Shown here: positions 26,140 through 34,499 of the stretch, piece by piece
Numbering within the stretch: the stretch's first letter is position 1
How the letters are laid out: every line of letters begins with the position of its first letter
Program-made: the position numbers and the translations under genes
NCBI RefSeq assembly: GCF_014762705.1
Contig: NZ_JABURL010000050.1
Span: 1-64,000 of the forward strand
DNA from: Cyclobacterium sp.
GTDB lineage: Bacteria; Bacteroidota; Bacteroidia; Cytophagales; Cyclobacteriaceae
Direction of reading: 5' to 3'
Length of the DNA: 64,000 bases
Notes under the pieces: generated by a model
What the model saw: the letters and a program-made list of their open reading frames with translations, nothing else
What the model was told of the DNA's origin: nothing
The model's database searches: none

Positions 26140-28689
26140 TTATCTTGCTGAGGCACCGCTTATGGTTTGCCCAAAGAACACTGCATTCAGAAATAGTTTA
26201 TTGGTTCCAAACCAAAAAGCCCTGAAATTCGGATTGTCTACAAAGCCTATTGTTCTTCCGCTTCCCATGGCGGAAACCTGAATGACGCCGTTGTTCTTTA
26301 TCATTTCCAAATTTTCCGGATGAACGTACCCACTGGCCAAAGGCTCGGCTGTGTAGATCAGGGGATTGGCATAAGGATTTTTTGCCGGTTTGAGAAACTG
26401 ATTTCCCGATTTGAACACGTGGATTTCTTCGGAAGAATACCCATAAGCTACTGGATGAGTGATGTCCAACTTCGCTTTAAAAATGGCACCTCCGGTAACT
26501 TTGGCTCCCCGCTCGTTATCCATATCGGCATATTGTTTTTGAGAAAAAGCAGTAGAATCTTCCCGGGACTGAAAATTAAATGAGGCAAGTTCCTCCTTTG
26601 CCAACCAGTTCATAGCTGACCCGCGGGCAATAAGTGTACCGCCATTCCTGATCCAGGAATCTAATTTGTCGATTCCATTTTTGCCGATGGAACCATAGCT
26701 TCCGGATGGCATAACAAGGACATTGTACCGGTTCAGGTCAGCAGAGGACATCCTTCCTGTAGGTATCAGGGTTATGGGGATATTCATGCGTTGGTCAAAC
26801 AGGTGCCAGATTTCTCCTGCATCGCTACTGCTTACTCCCTCATCAACCAAAACGGCGATTGATGGCTTTTCAAGCACGTCTATACTTGGTGATCCCAGGT
26901 TTATGCCAGAAGTGTATCCGGTTGTCAATGCATGAATCGTGATTCCCGTGCCCCTCGCTAACTCGCTTAGGTCATCAAAAAATGCCGTGTCGCTTTTTTC
27001 AGAATTTCCTTTTTCTACCAGTATAGTGCCTCTGGAAAATATTTTCCCCAGCTGGTTTTGGAAAGGTTTGTGTGCCAGTCTCAACTGATAACCTTTATCC
27101 ATTAGCTGATACAATGCCTTTGGCGCATAATATTCCTGCCATTCGAATGCATAGCTATATGCCCCTGCAGCTCCAAGTACCCTTCCTTCCTTAAAAGTCA
27201 GGCCCCCACTCACATCTTCCACTTTCGCCAGGTTAAGGATTTTGCTGCTGAGTGCCATAAAATCTACATTGAAAGCCATTGGCATGTTCCAGGTGGAAAC
27301 ATCATAAAAAAGGCTATCCGTAAAAGTAGAACGCGTTTCAAACATCGTTTTTATCAGCTTGTACTGCGGTTGGTCCAAGGGAACAATAAAGGACTTCCCA
27401 GATTCAAACGGTACTCCATTGAGGGTAACATCTTCTTCCAGACTGTATAACTGAATGTCATGCTGAAGAAGAATATCAGCAAAATGATAGGTCCGGCCAT
27501 AGTCTTCCTGGGCACCAAAAATATAGGCCTTGTCATCATCCTCGGTGTACGCTTGCTTCGATTCCTGATAAAAATCCACCATGTATTGGTTCAGCTCTTG
27601 TCTCATGTCCCGTGCAGCCTCGAATGAGGAAAGGGCTGTAGTGAACTGATTTCTTATGGTGAAAGGAAATGAAATTTCACCGAAGGCATTTTCCTGCAAG
27701 TGTCCCCTGGAGGAGGCTTGCTCAAATAAAATCCCAACTGCACCCTGAATATCCGGATAGGTAGAACCTTTACCATAGTAGTAATCATCAAAACTTTCTT
27801 TTGTATAGTACAAAGATCCAATTTCATCCAAATACCTGGCATGGTATTGAGCAATTTTCTCAGTCAGTTCGAAATTTTTTTCAGGGGTTAAAGGGTTGTT
27901 CCTGCTGGGTATCCCGGGCTGAAAGAAGAAAGTATTGTTTGTTCCCATCTCATGAAAATCCAGCACGATGTTGGGCAGCCATTCCTGAAGCTGTCCTATT
28001 CTGCCACGGGACTCAGGATGTTGTACGGGCAGCCAATCCCGGTTTAAGTCAAACCAATAATGGTTGGTCCGTCCTCTTGGCCATGGCTCATTGAGTTCTC
28101 TGTTATTGGGGTCTCCGCTGGGGAAGTAGCTTTTGTGGCTGTTTACCCAGGAGGCAAAGCGGTTGATGCCATCAGGGTTAATTGCAGGATCAATCAAAAG
28201 CACCATATTTTCCAGATCCTCTTTCAGCTCTATGGCTGCGGTAAAGTGGTAGGCAGAGAGAAGAGACGCATTGACTCCAGAGGGTTCATTACCATGGACA
28301 GAGTGGCCCATGTACATGACCACAGGCATGTTTGCCGGAGCGGCATTCGAATTTCTCAAAGCTGCCCTTTGCGTTTTAATGCTTTCCAGGTTTTCAATGT
28401 TTTCAGGAGAGGATACGGCCAACATTATCAGAGGCCGCTTTTCATAGGTGCTGCCATAGTTGATCAAGGTTGCACGAGGTGAACTTGCTGCAATTGCGGT
28501 AAAATATTGAACTACCTGAGAATGGTTGGCATGCCATTCCCCCACCTCAAAACCCAATACAGCAGAAGGCTCGGGAATATTTGCCTCATAGGTGAAATCT
28601 TCGGGCAGGTAGTAATCCAGACTTGCCTCCTGGGCCCTTGCCACAAAAATTATCAGCAAAAAAAAGCTGCTTAGCAATTTGATTTTCAT
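26140..28689 (-). CDS. Exported M14-family zinc carboxypeptidase with C-terminal GATase-like domain
   Basis: 849-aa secreted metallopeptidase with a Sec signal peptide (ends FVARAQ, residue 20). The M14 domain has zinc ligands His132 and Glu135 (HGNEPSG) and His246 (DFHEMG), and the catalytic Glu323 (GILFEQAS), so it should be active. A class I glutamine amidotransferase-like domain without obvious catalytic Cys occupies roughly 600-730 (IAVLVDEG, YNVLVMPSGSYGS, WIRNGGTLIARG). It would trim peptides in the periplasm or outside. Two inverted repeats lie upstream, and a terminator follows the gene. Confidence 0.92.
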   Translation of the reverse strand: MKIKLLSSFFLLIIFVARAQEASLDYYLPEDFTYEANIPEPSAVLGFEVGEWHANHSQVVQYFTAIAASSPRATLINYGSTYEKRPLIMLAVSSPENIENLESIKTQRAALRNSNAAPANMPVVMYMGHSVHGNEPSGVNASLLSAYHFTAAIELKEDLENMVLLIDPAINPDGINRFASWVNSHKSYFPSGDPNNRELNEPWPRGRTNHYWFDLNRDWLPVQHPESRGRIGQLQEWLPNIVLDFHEMGTNNTFFFQPGIPSRNNPLTPEKNFELTEKIAQYHARYLDEIGSLYYTKESFDDYYYGKGSTYPDIQGAVGILFEQASSRGHLQENAFGEISFPFTIRNQFTTALSSFEAARDMRQELNQYMVDFYQESKQAYTEDDDKAYIFGAQEDYGRTYHFADILLQHDIQLYSLEEDVTLNGVPFESGKSFIVPLDQPQYKLIKTMFETRSTFTDSLFYDVSTWNMPMAFNVDFMALSSKILNLAKVEDVSGGLTFKEGRVLGAAGAYSYAFEWQEYYAPKALYQLMDKGYQLRLAHKPFQNQLGKIFSRGTILVEKGNSEKSDTAFFDDLSELARGTGITIHALTTGYTSGINLGSPSIDVLEKPSIAVLVDEGVSSSDAGEIWHLFDQRMNIPITLIPTGRMSSADLNRYNVLVMPSGSYGSIGKNGIDKLDSWIRNGGTLIARGSAMNWLAKEELASFNFQSREDSTAFSQKQYADMDNERGAKVTGGAIFKAKLDITHPVAYGYSSEEIHVFKSGNQFLKPAKNPYANPLIYTAEPLASGYVHPENLEMIKNNGVIQVSAMGSGRTIGFVDNPNFRAFWFGTNKLFLNAVFFGQTISGASAR

Positions 28690-28708
28690 ACATATAGGAT
28701 TTAGTGAC

Positions 28709-28721
28709 GCAATGTCATTGC
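28709..28721. repeat. Palindrome upstream of the M14 peptidase gene
   Basis: GCAATGTCATTGC is a perfect 13-bp palindrome (6-bp arms around T) beginning 20 bp upstream of the peptidase start. Its position suits an operator overlapping the promoter. Confidence 0.35.
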
Positions 28722-28749
28722 ACTTTTACAATTAGCCATGAAGTCAACG

Positions 28750-28795
28750 CGATTAAAATAATCATTAAAATAAAGGGGAATGATTATTTTAATCG
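28750..28795. repeat. Perfect 17-bp inverted repeat with 12-nt loop
   Basis: Left arm 28750-28766 (CGATTAAAATAATCATT) is exactly complementary to the right arm 28779-28795. Neither side is followed by a T-run, so it is not a classical terminator. It lies between the TIGR01777 gene and the M14 peptidase gene, both on the minus strand. A second short hairpin, CCCCGA-CTAA-TCGGGG, is at 28815-28830. Confidence 0.6.
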
Positions 28796-28904
28796 TCAAA
28801 GATTTCATGTCCTGCCCCGACTAATCGGGGTGAGCATTAGGAATCAATTATAAACACATGAAAGTATTAAGTTAAATTAGAAAAGGAACAACCATTTATC
28901 AAAA

Positions 28905-29798
28905 CTAGTGAAATATTTGTTGAAGTGCCTGATTCAGGTCTCCGTAGTTGAATTTGAATCCTGTGCCTTCTATTTTTTCAGAGCTAACCCGGTTTCCGCC
29001 CAGCACCATTTGCGCCATTTCTCCCAAAAGTAGCTTTAATGCAAATCCTGGAACACCAATTTTAACGAAAGGTTTGCCTTTGAAGCTTGCTGCCCGCTCA
29101 GTTAGCACGCTGTTGGTCACCGGCACAGGTCCTACAGCATTGTAAATACCCGAAAGCCCATGATTTTCTAAGGCAAAAATAAACATTCTGGCCAAATCCT
29201 GTAAATGTATCCAACTCATGTACTGCCTTCCCGAGCCAAGAGGAGCGGCTACCGGGGGTTTAAGCATTTCTTTTAATGCTCCTCCATCTTTTGCAAGAAC
29301 AATTCCTGTTCTGAAAATGACCGTTCGAATCTTTATTTCTTGAATTTTTTCAATTTCCGACTCCCATTCTTTCACCACTTTTGCAAGAAAATCCTTGCCG
29401 GGGGGCTCCCCCTCATAGATCAGTTTGTCGCCGGTATCGAATCCATAGTATCCTACGGCACTGGAACTAACAAATGCCTTGGGTTTATCCTTGACTTTTT
29501 CAAGTTCCTCAAAAAGAAGCTTGCTGCTTTTAACCCGGCTCTCCAGGATGTCCTTTTTCCGGGATTCGGTCCAGCGCTTATCCGCAACACCTTCTCCGGC
29601 AAGGTGAATGATGCCTTCCGCCCAGTATAGCGAGTCCTGGTCTATTTTATACTGTACAGGATCCCAAAAATAAGCTTTTTGTGCGTATTTTTCCGGATTT
29701 CTGCTCAGCCATGCGACTTCCTTGCCTTGCTCCTCAAGCAATTGGGTGATGGCTTTCCCAATTAATCCCGAACCACCTGTTATCAGTATCTTTTGCAT
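28905..29798 (-). CDS. TIGR01777 family NAD(P)-binding oxidoreductase (YfcH-like)
   Basis: 297-aa epimerase-like short-chain dehydrogenase. It has the N-terminal Rossmann motif ITGGSGLIGKAI, the IIHLAGEGVADKRW segment, the SSSAVGYYG active-site region and the C-terminal DUF1731 part (VKIGVPGFALKLLLGEMA, LGGNRV). The family has no established substrate. No functional partner is visible next to it. Confidence 0.9.
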   Translation of the reverse strand: MQKILITGGSGLIGKAITQLLEEQGKEVAWLSRNPEKYAQKAYFWDPVQYKIDQDSLYWAEGIIHLAGEGVADKRWTESRKKDILESRVKSSKLLFEELEKVKDKPKAFVSSSAVGYYGFDTGDKLIYEGEPPGKDFLAKVVKEWESEIEKIQEIKIRTVIFRTGIVLAKDGGALKEMLKPPVAAPLGSGRQYMSWIHLQDLARMFIFALENHGLSGIYNAVGPVPVTNSVLTERAASFKGKPFVKIGVPGFALKLLLGEMAQMVLGGNRVSSEKIEGTGFKFNYGDLNQALQQIFH

Positions 29799-30011
29799 AA
29801 TCGACCTTCAAAATATTACAGTTATATAATCTGAATGATTATCCTATCAAAAAGCATTCCATCTAAACTTTTGTTTTGGTTTCAAATTTTTTTTTGATGT
29901 TCCTTATTTTGGGTAGCCTTTTTCCTGTTAAGATCAAATGTGTCGATTTGCCCGGCTTTATTCATTCTCTGCCTGAAAAAATTAATTTGTTTGCTTACAT
30001 TTGTCGCATCT

Positions 30012-30107
30012 GGTGATGGGGTTCCACCAAATTTCCTGATTTCCCCTTTCTTTTGGATAGGTTTTTCAGGTTTAAACCGCTGAATTTCTTCAGCTGATGA
30101 CTCCTGC
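30012..30107 (+). ncRNA. Fluoride riboswitch (crcB motif)
   Basis: The 5' part GGTGATGGGGTTCCACC (30012-30028) and the 3' part beginning AAACCGCTGA (30074) and ending in CAGCTGATGACTCCTGC (up to 30107) match the crcB consensus. P2 pairs GGTG with CACC. The 3' hairpin is GCTGAA-TTTC-TTCAGC (30079-30094). The pseudoknot pairs GGGGT (30018-30022) with ACTCC (30100-30104). Between P2 and the 3' hairpin lies an insertion of about 45 nt, longer than usual, which can form CCTGA (30035-30039) / TCAGG (30066-30070). It is followed by a terminator hairpin and then a CLC-F-type gene, the expected target. Confidence 0.88.
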
Positions 30108-30117
30108 TTCAACTTCT

Positions 30118-30140
30118 AACCTGTACTTCAGGTTTGTTTT
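30118..30140 (+). terminator. Expression-platform terminator of the fluoride riboswitch
   Basis: Hairpin AACCTG (30118-30123) / CAGGTT (30129-30134) with a 5-nt loop, followed by TTGTTTT. It lies between the aptamer and the start codon at 30167. This suits transcriptional control: fluoride binding would favour readthrough into the antiporter gene. Confidence 0.65.
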
Positions 30141-30166
30141 ATGCGTAGCGTTTAAAAACCACTTTC

Positions 30167-31462
30167 ATGTTGAAGAGGACCAGGATTTTATTGCCCCTTA
30201 GAAAATTTATATTTCAGGAGTTTGCACCCAACATTGCCTACACTTTTCGATGGCTGCTACTATCTATCGTAATTGGCTTACTGGCAGGTTCCGCTTCGGC
30301 AGTCTTTTTGATCAGCCTCAATTGGGCCACTCAATTTCGGGAAGCAAATATTTATGTCATTTTATTCCTTCCTTTGGGCGGATTTGTCATTGGCTGGGTA
30401 TACCACAGGTATGGCAATTCCGTAGTAAAGGGCAACAATCAATTACTGGAAGAGTTTTATAATCCTTTAAAAATCATACCATTAAGAATGGTTCCATTGG
30501 TGCTGTTCGGTACGGTCATGACCCATTTTTTTGGCGGATCAGCAGGGCGGGAGGGTACGGCCGTGCAGATGGGTGGAGCGATATCCGATCAATTTACAAA
30601 ATGGTTTAAGCTTCCCAATACCGATAGAAAAACGGTTATCACCATAGGAGTGGCAGCAGGTTTTGCATCTGTATTTGGCACACCGCTGGCAGGAGCGGTA
30701 TTTGCCCTGGAATGGCTGGTGATAGGCAGACTGCGGTACGAATCGATTTTGCCGGCGTTTCTTGCGGCCTTTATTGCGGATTATGCCTGTGCGGACCTTT
30801 GGGGGGTGGCTCATACCCATTATACCATTCCAATAGTGCCTGAATTAGACCTAATCCTGTTATTATGGATCATTCCAGCTGGAATTTGTTTTGGACTTGC
30901 AGGGAGGCTGTTTGCCTTTTCTACTCATTTTTGGGCTGGGTTTTTTTCCAGGAAAATCAAATATCCGCCGTTCAGACCAGTGGTGGGTGGTGTAATGATT
31001 GCCGCTTCTGTTTTTATAATGGGAGATACCAAATATATTGGTCTGGGTATTCCGACTATTGTGGATGCGTTTTCGGTAGATTTGCCTTGGTATGATTTTT
31101 TGATCAAAACGGCAAAGACCTCTCTTACCCTGGGGGCAGGATTTAAGGGAGGTGAGGTAACACCCTTATTTTATGTGGGAGCTACACTGGGGAATGCAAT
31201 GGCTGAATGGACCCCTTTACCGGTGGCTTTATTGGCTGGGATGGGCTTTGTCGGGGTTTTTTCTGGCGCTACAAATACGCCGATGGCCTGTACCTTTATG
31301 GGGATAGAGCTTTTTGGCTCAGCACCTGGAATGTACATAGGTCTCGCATGCGTATTGGCCTACCTTTTTAGCGGCCATTCCGGCATTTATGGGTCACAGG
31401 TAATTGGTTCGCCCAAGCATGTTAACCTGTTGAAAAAGAAGGGAAGGCGTATTGGTAAATGA
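30167..31462 (+). CDS. CLC-F-type fluoride/proton antiporter
   Basis: 431-aa CLC-family membrane protein with 10 or more hydrophobic helices. The motifs are those of the fluoride branch and not of chloride channels. GNN (89-91, KGNNQLLEE) replaces the usual GSGIP. GREGTAVQMGG has gating Glu129 and Thr instead of Pro. GGEVTP (328-333) replaces GGxFxP, bringing Glu330 and Thr332, residue types linked to fluoride export in CLC-F proteins. It would pump fluoride out of the cell in exchange for protons. A fluoride riboswitch and terminator in its leader support the assignment. No crcB/fluc gene is seen nearby. Confidence 0.9.
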   Translation: MLKRTRILLPLRKFIFQEFAPNIAYTFRWLLLSIVIGLLAGSASAVFLISLNWATQFREANIYVILFLPLGGFVIGWVYHRYGNSVVKGNNQLLEEFYNPLKIIPLRMVPLVLFGTVMTHFFGGSAGREGTAVQMGGAISDQFTKWFKLPNTDRKTVITIGVAAGFASVFGTPLAGAVFALEWLVIGRLRYESILPAFLAAFIADYACADLWGVAHTHYTIPIVPELDLILLLWIIPAGICFGLAGRLFAFSTHFWAGFFSRKIKYPPFRPVVGGVMIAASVFIMGDTKYIGLGIPTIVDAFSVDLPWYDFLIKTAKTSLTLGAGFKGGEVTPLFYVGATLGNAMAEWTPLPVALLAGMGFVGVFSGATNTPMACTFMGIELFGSAPGMYIGLACVLAYLFSGHSGIYGSQVIGSPKHVNLLKKKGRRIGK

Positions 31463-31610
31463 TCCTATTTTTGTTTTTTTGAAATTATATAAGGCTTGGC
31501 TGCTTTTCAGACAGCGATTAACAAATTTTAATTAAAAAAATCTATTTATCCCACAACAAATCCATAAGATATGTCGTCTTAAGTTTGAGTTAAATTTTAT
31601 TTATGTAAAA

Positions 31611-31847
31611 ATGAAAAACATCACAGCAATGCGCAAAGCTATTGGCGTATTTCAGTCTTACGGCATTCCGCTTACAGGCAAAAAGAAAGCCGCAAATTTT
31701 TATAATGATTTGAGAATGGACAAAATTTTTGTGGCCGGGCTGATCTTCGAGCTGGAGTATGAGCTTAAAAGAGAGCTTGAAGAGGAAAAGGTAGCACATA
31801 TTCAAACACCTTCTGAATTGATTACCACATTGCTTAAGGCTTCCTGA
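31611..31847 (+). CDS. Acyl-carrier-protein-like small protein lacking the carrier serine
   Basis: 78-aa protein. The segment FYNDLRMDKIFVAGLIFELEYEL lines up with the ACP core (F..DLGxDSLxxVELxxxLE..F). Here the phosphopantetheine Ser is Lys38 (DLRMDKI). The tail (ELEEEKVAHIQTPSELITTLLKAS) also fits helices 3-4 of ACP. It therefore cannot carry a pantetheine arm at the usual site. A TAAGTTTG -7-like box lies at 31580-31587. No acyltransferase genes are adjacent. It could be a regulatory or structural ACP mimic; function unknown. Confidence 0.65.
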   Translation: MKNITAMRKAIGVFQSYGIPLTGKKKAANFYNDLRMDKIFVAGLIFELEYELKRELEEEKVAHIQTPSELITTLLKAS

Positions 31848-32437
31848 TTTCACCTCATTTTTTTATGTATAGTAATTGAACAGTGATTTATTAGCTTAAT
31901 TTTTAGAAGCTAGTGGAGTTGGTAAATCATACTCGCCCGGATGAGGCTTTGGGAATACCAATCATTTTTCTGGCATTTCTTCATTTCAAGCCTACTGAGG
32001 GTGTTCAAGTGAATCTCAAGAACCGCCTATTGGTTAATTAACAAACAGTTTCATTTTTCATGTGCGGGTTTCCAAAAGCCAATAATATACCGGCTGGACA
32101 TCATTCCTTAAACATCCGTTGTAAATTTATATCACACAAAGGTGCAGATATCAGGGGTCGCGCTGTTCTATTTTCTCAATAGAAATTGGTCTTATGGAAT
32201 AAGCCTCAGTGAAGTTGTCTTTGGAATTTTGATCCGGTAGATGCATTAGTGCGGCCCCTCCTTCAAAGGAGTTAAACCCGGTTTCAATGGCATTGGTTGA
32301 AAGCTATAATTTCAAAATCAAAATTCCGTTCGAGGACAAAAATTGCAAAAGGAAGGAAATATTATTTGATTCCTAAAAGTATTTTCTTTTATTTATAAGG
32401 TTACTTATTCAAATTATCCTTAAAATAAACCCAAAAA
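31848..32437. other. 590-bp region with little coding content
   Basis: No complete gene seen. Apart from a possible transposase remnant (31907-32041), the stretch is low in coding signal and has stops in all frames. It contains the promoter region of the Gfo/Idh gene starting at 32438. I find no tRNA, riboswitch or terminator with a clear T-run. Confidence 0.5.
31907..32041 (+). pseudogene. Possible relic of an rve-type transposase C-terminus
   Basis: A 44-codon frame with no start, between two stops, reads VNHTRPDEALGIP in its first third. This resembles the conserved end of DDE/rve integrase cores in IS3/IS481-type transposases (N..RPHEALG). The rest does not match and no terminal inverted repeats were found. 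If real, it is an old, decayed insertion. Confidence 0.3.
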
Positions 32438-33907
32438 ATGAAAGAAAGAAGGGAGTTTATCAAGAAATCCATTTTTGGTGCCGGTGGTCTGACCATTGGA
32501 GCCATGAGTTTCAGTGCCAAATCTTATGCATCTATTATGGGAGCGAATGAAAGGCTTAGGATTGCGGTATGTGGTGTCAATGGCAGGGGAAAAACCCATA
32601 TCAGGGAATTTTCAGAACACCAGGATTCTGAGATTGCGTACCTTGTAGATCCAGACAGTCGCGTTCTTGGCGAGAGGGTTCAGGGACTTCGGGATGGAAA
32701 GACCAATAGCAATAAGGTAAAGGGAGAAAAAGATGTGCGGAGGGTTCTGGAAGACAAAAACATAGATGCCATCAGTGTGGCCACTCCCAATAACTGGCAT
32801 TCATTGATGGTGGTATGGGCAGCCCAGGCAGGGAAGCATTGCTATGTGGAAAAACCCGCCAGCCATGACGTTCATGAGGGGCGAATTGCCCTCGCTGCAG
32901 CCCAGAAATATGGTATTGTGGTACAGCATGGTACCCAAAGGAGGAGCAGTGATGACTGGGCCAAACAAATTGGTGAAATCAAATCTGGAAAATATGGAAA
33001 GATGAAGGTTTCTCATGGTTTTGCCTGTAAACCGAGGGAAGGAATTGGATACAGTCCAGTTACCAATCCTCCAAATCACCTGGATTGGAATTTGTGGAAA
33101 GGGCCTTCTGTCATTGATGGTTATCATGAAAACCTGGTTCATTATAATTGGCATTGGTTTTGGCAGGTAGGTAATGGTGAACTGAATAATCAGGGTACAC
33201 ACCAACTTGACGTGGCCTATTGGGCACTTGATGACGAAGTGGCCAATACCCATCCCAAAAGAGTCATGGCACTGGGAGGAAGGTTCCGCTGGGATGATCA
33301 GGGTGAAACCCCGAATACCATGTTTGCCCTTGCGGAGTTTGCCAATGGGCAATATGTCTTTTTCAATGTCAGAAATGTGAATCACGAAGGTTACGAAAGG
33401 GAGGTGACCAATCGCTTTTATTTTGAAGACGGTGGGAGATTGATGGAGGGAGGAGAATACCAATCCCATAACGGTAGTCAGCCCAGAGATGTAGCATCAA
33501 AACCTGTGGCCATCACACCCGGAGGTGCATTTGGGAGCTTTATTGCTGCTTGTAAAGCCAATGATCCCATGATGGCCAATGGCAACATGTATGATGCCCA
33601 TTACAGTTGTACCATGGGACACCTGATGAATATTTCTTACAGATTAGGAGAGAAAGTGCCATTTAACGCAAAGGCCGGCAGGTTTGGAGACAATCAGCTG
33701 GCTTTTGAGGAATTTATGAAAATCCACGAGACTGCCAGAGACGGAATGGGTGTACCTGTGGATCAGGCAGATTATATTGTTGGTCCCTGGCTGGAGTTTG
33801 ACGGAGAGGCAGAACACTTTGTCGGAGACAGGTCCATTGAAGCCAACCGGTTGCTGTATGATCCCAGAAGAGCGGAATTTGACCTGCCTTCGCCTGGCTC
33901 AGTCTGA
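32438..33907 (+). CDS. Tat-exported Gfo/Idh/MocA family oxidoreductase
   Basis: 489-aa NAD(P)-dependent oxidoreductase with a strong Tat signal (ERREFIKKSIFGAGGLTIGAM). The Rossmann motif is AVCGVNGRGKTH, with the conserved EKP (YVEKPASHD) and a C-terminal Gfo/Idh domain of the larger Bacteroidota/Planctomycete type (HWFWQVGNGELNNQGTHQLDVAYWAL). Substrates are probably sugars or inositols; not predictable. Export by Tat is usual when cofactor is bound before translocation. A second Tat-exported Gfo/Idh gene lies 0.6 kb downstream. Confidence 0.92.
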   Translation: MKERREFIKKSIFGAGGLTIGAMSFSAKSYASIMGANERLRIAVCGVNGRGKTHIREFSEHQDSEIAYLVDPDSRVLGERVQGLRDGKTNSNKVKGEKDVRRVLEDKNIDAISVATPNNWHSLMVVWAAQAGKHCYVEKPASHDVHEGRIALAAAQKYGIVVQHGTQRRSSDDWAKQIGEIKSGKYGKMKVSHGFACKPREGIGYSPVTNPPNHLDWNLWKGPSVIDGYHENLVHYNWHWFWQVGNGELNNQGTHQLDVAYWALDDEVANTHPKRVMALGGRFRWDDQGETPNTMFALAEFANGQYVFFNVRNVNHEGYEREVTNRFYFEDGGRLMEGGEYQSHNGSQPRDVASKPVAITPGGAFGSFIAACKANDPMMANGNMYDAHYSCTMGHLMNISYRLGEKVPFNAKAGRFGDNQLAFEEFMKIHETARDGMGVPVDQADYIVGPWLEFDGEAEHFVGDRSIEANRLLYDPRRAEFDLPSPGSV

Positions 33908-33969
33908 TGGGTCGATTATGGCTGTATAATACCGAAAACACAACTACTGGAGGGCCGCGTCTGATTGGA

Positions 33970-34386
33970 TCAGCTTAACTTATCCAAATCCTCAAGATAA
34001 TAACAGTTGTCATGTTTGCTCATGCCTATTTTGGGGTAATAACCAGTGGCTTTTGGAGCAGATAAAAGAATAAGCTTGGCCTGGGGATAAGCAGCTTTGG
34101 TTTTTTGGATCAAAGTTTTGCCTATCCCCTGCTTTTGAAACTCCCGATGGACAGCCAAATCAGACAGGTAGGTACAAAAAGTGGTATCCGTAAGCGATCG
34201 GGCTATACCGATTAGTTTTCCATCCTTTCTGGCGGTAATGATGAGGTTGGCATTACGGAGCATGTCCTCCAGTCTTGCTGAATTCTCCACAGGCCTTCTT
34301 TCTCCCAGGCTGGAGGCGATCAGGATTTCCCGAAATTCAGCCATGGATAGGTGACTTTCTTTTTGGTAGGTAATGTTTGATTTCAT
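33970..34386 (-). CDS. GNAT family N-acetyltransferase
   Basis: 138-aa GNAT protein. Acetyl-CoA-binding region: LAVHREFQKQGIGKTLIQK (R/Q-x-x-G-x-G/A type), preceded by IARSLTD and TYLSDL. The ending is KATGYYPKIGMSKHDN. The start at 34386 gives MKSNITYQKE, normal for the family; the open frame further upstream reads as non-coding. Substrate unknown. It is divergent from the second Gfo/Idh gene. Confidence 0.85.
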   Translation of the reverse strand: MKSNITYQKESHLSMAEFREILIASSLGERRPVENSARLEDMLRNANLIITARKDGKLIGIARSLTDTTFCTYLSDLAVHREFQKQGIGKTLIQKTKAAYPQAKLILLSAPKATGYYPKIGMSKHDNCYYLEDLDKLS

Positions 34387-34499
34387 GAACAACGGATGGA
34401 AATGTTTCCTATGGAAGATAGTTAAAATTTTACAATTATAGATAAAACCAATATCTTGCAGTAACCTCTTCAAAAAAAACCAAAAAACCTTTATTTCCC

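Noticed and set aside
29882-30112. Minus-strand open frame of 76 codons
   Set aside because: It lies opposite the fluoride riboswitch; its protein has no known domain, and the RNA motif explains the sequence conservation pattern better.
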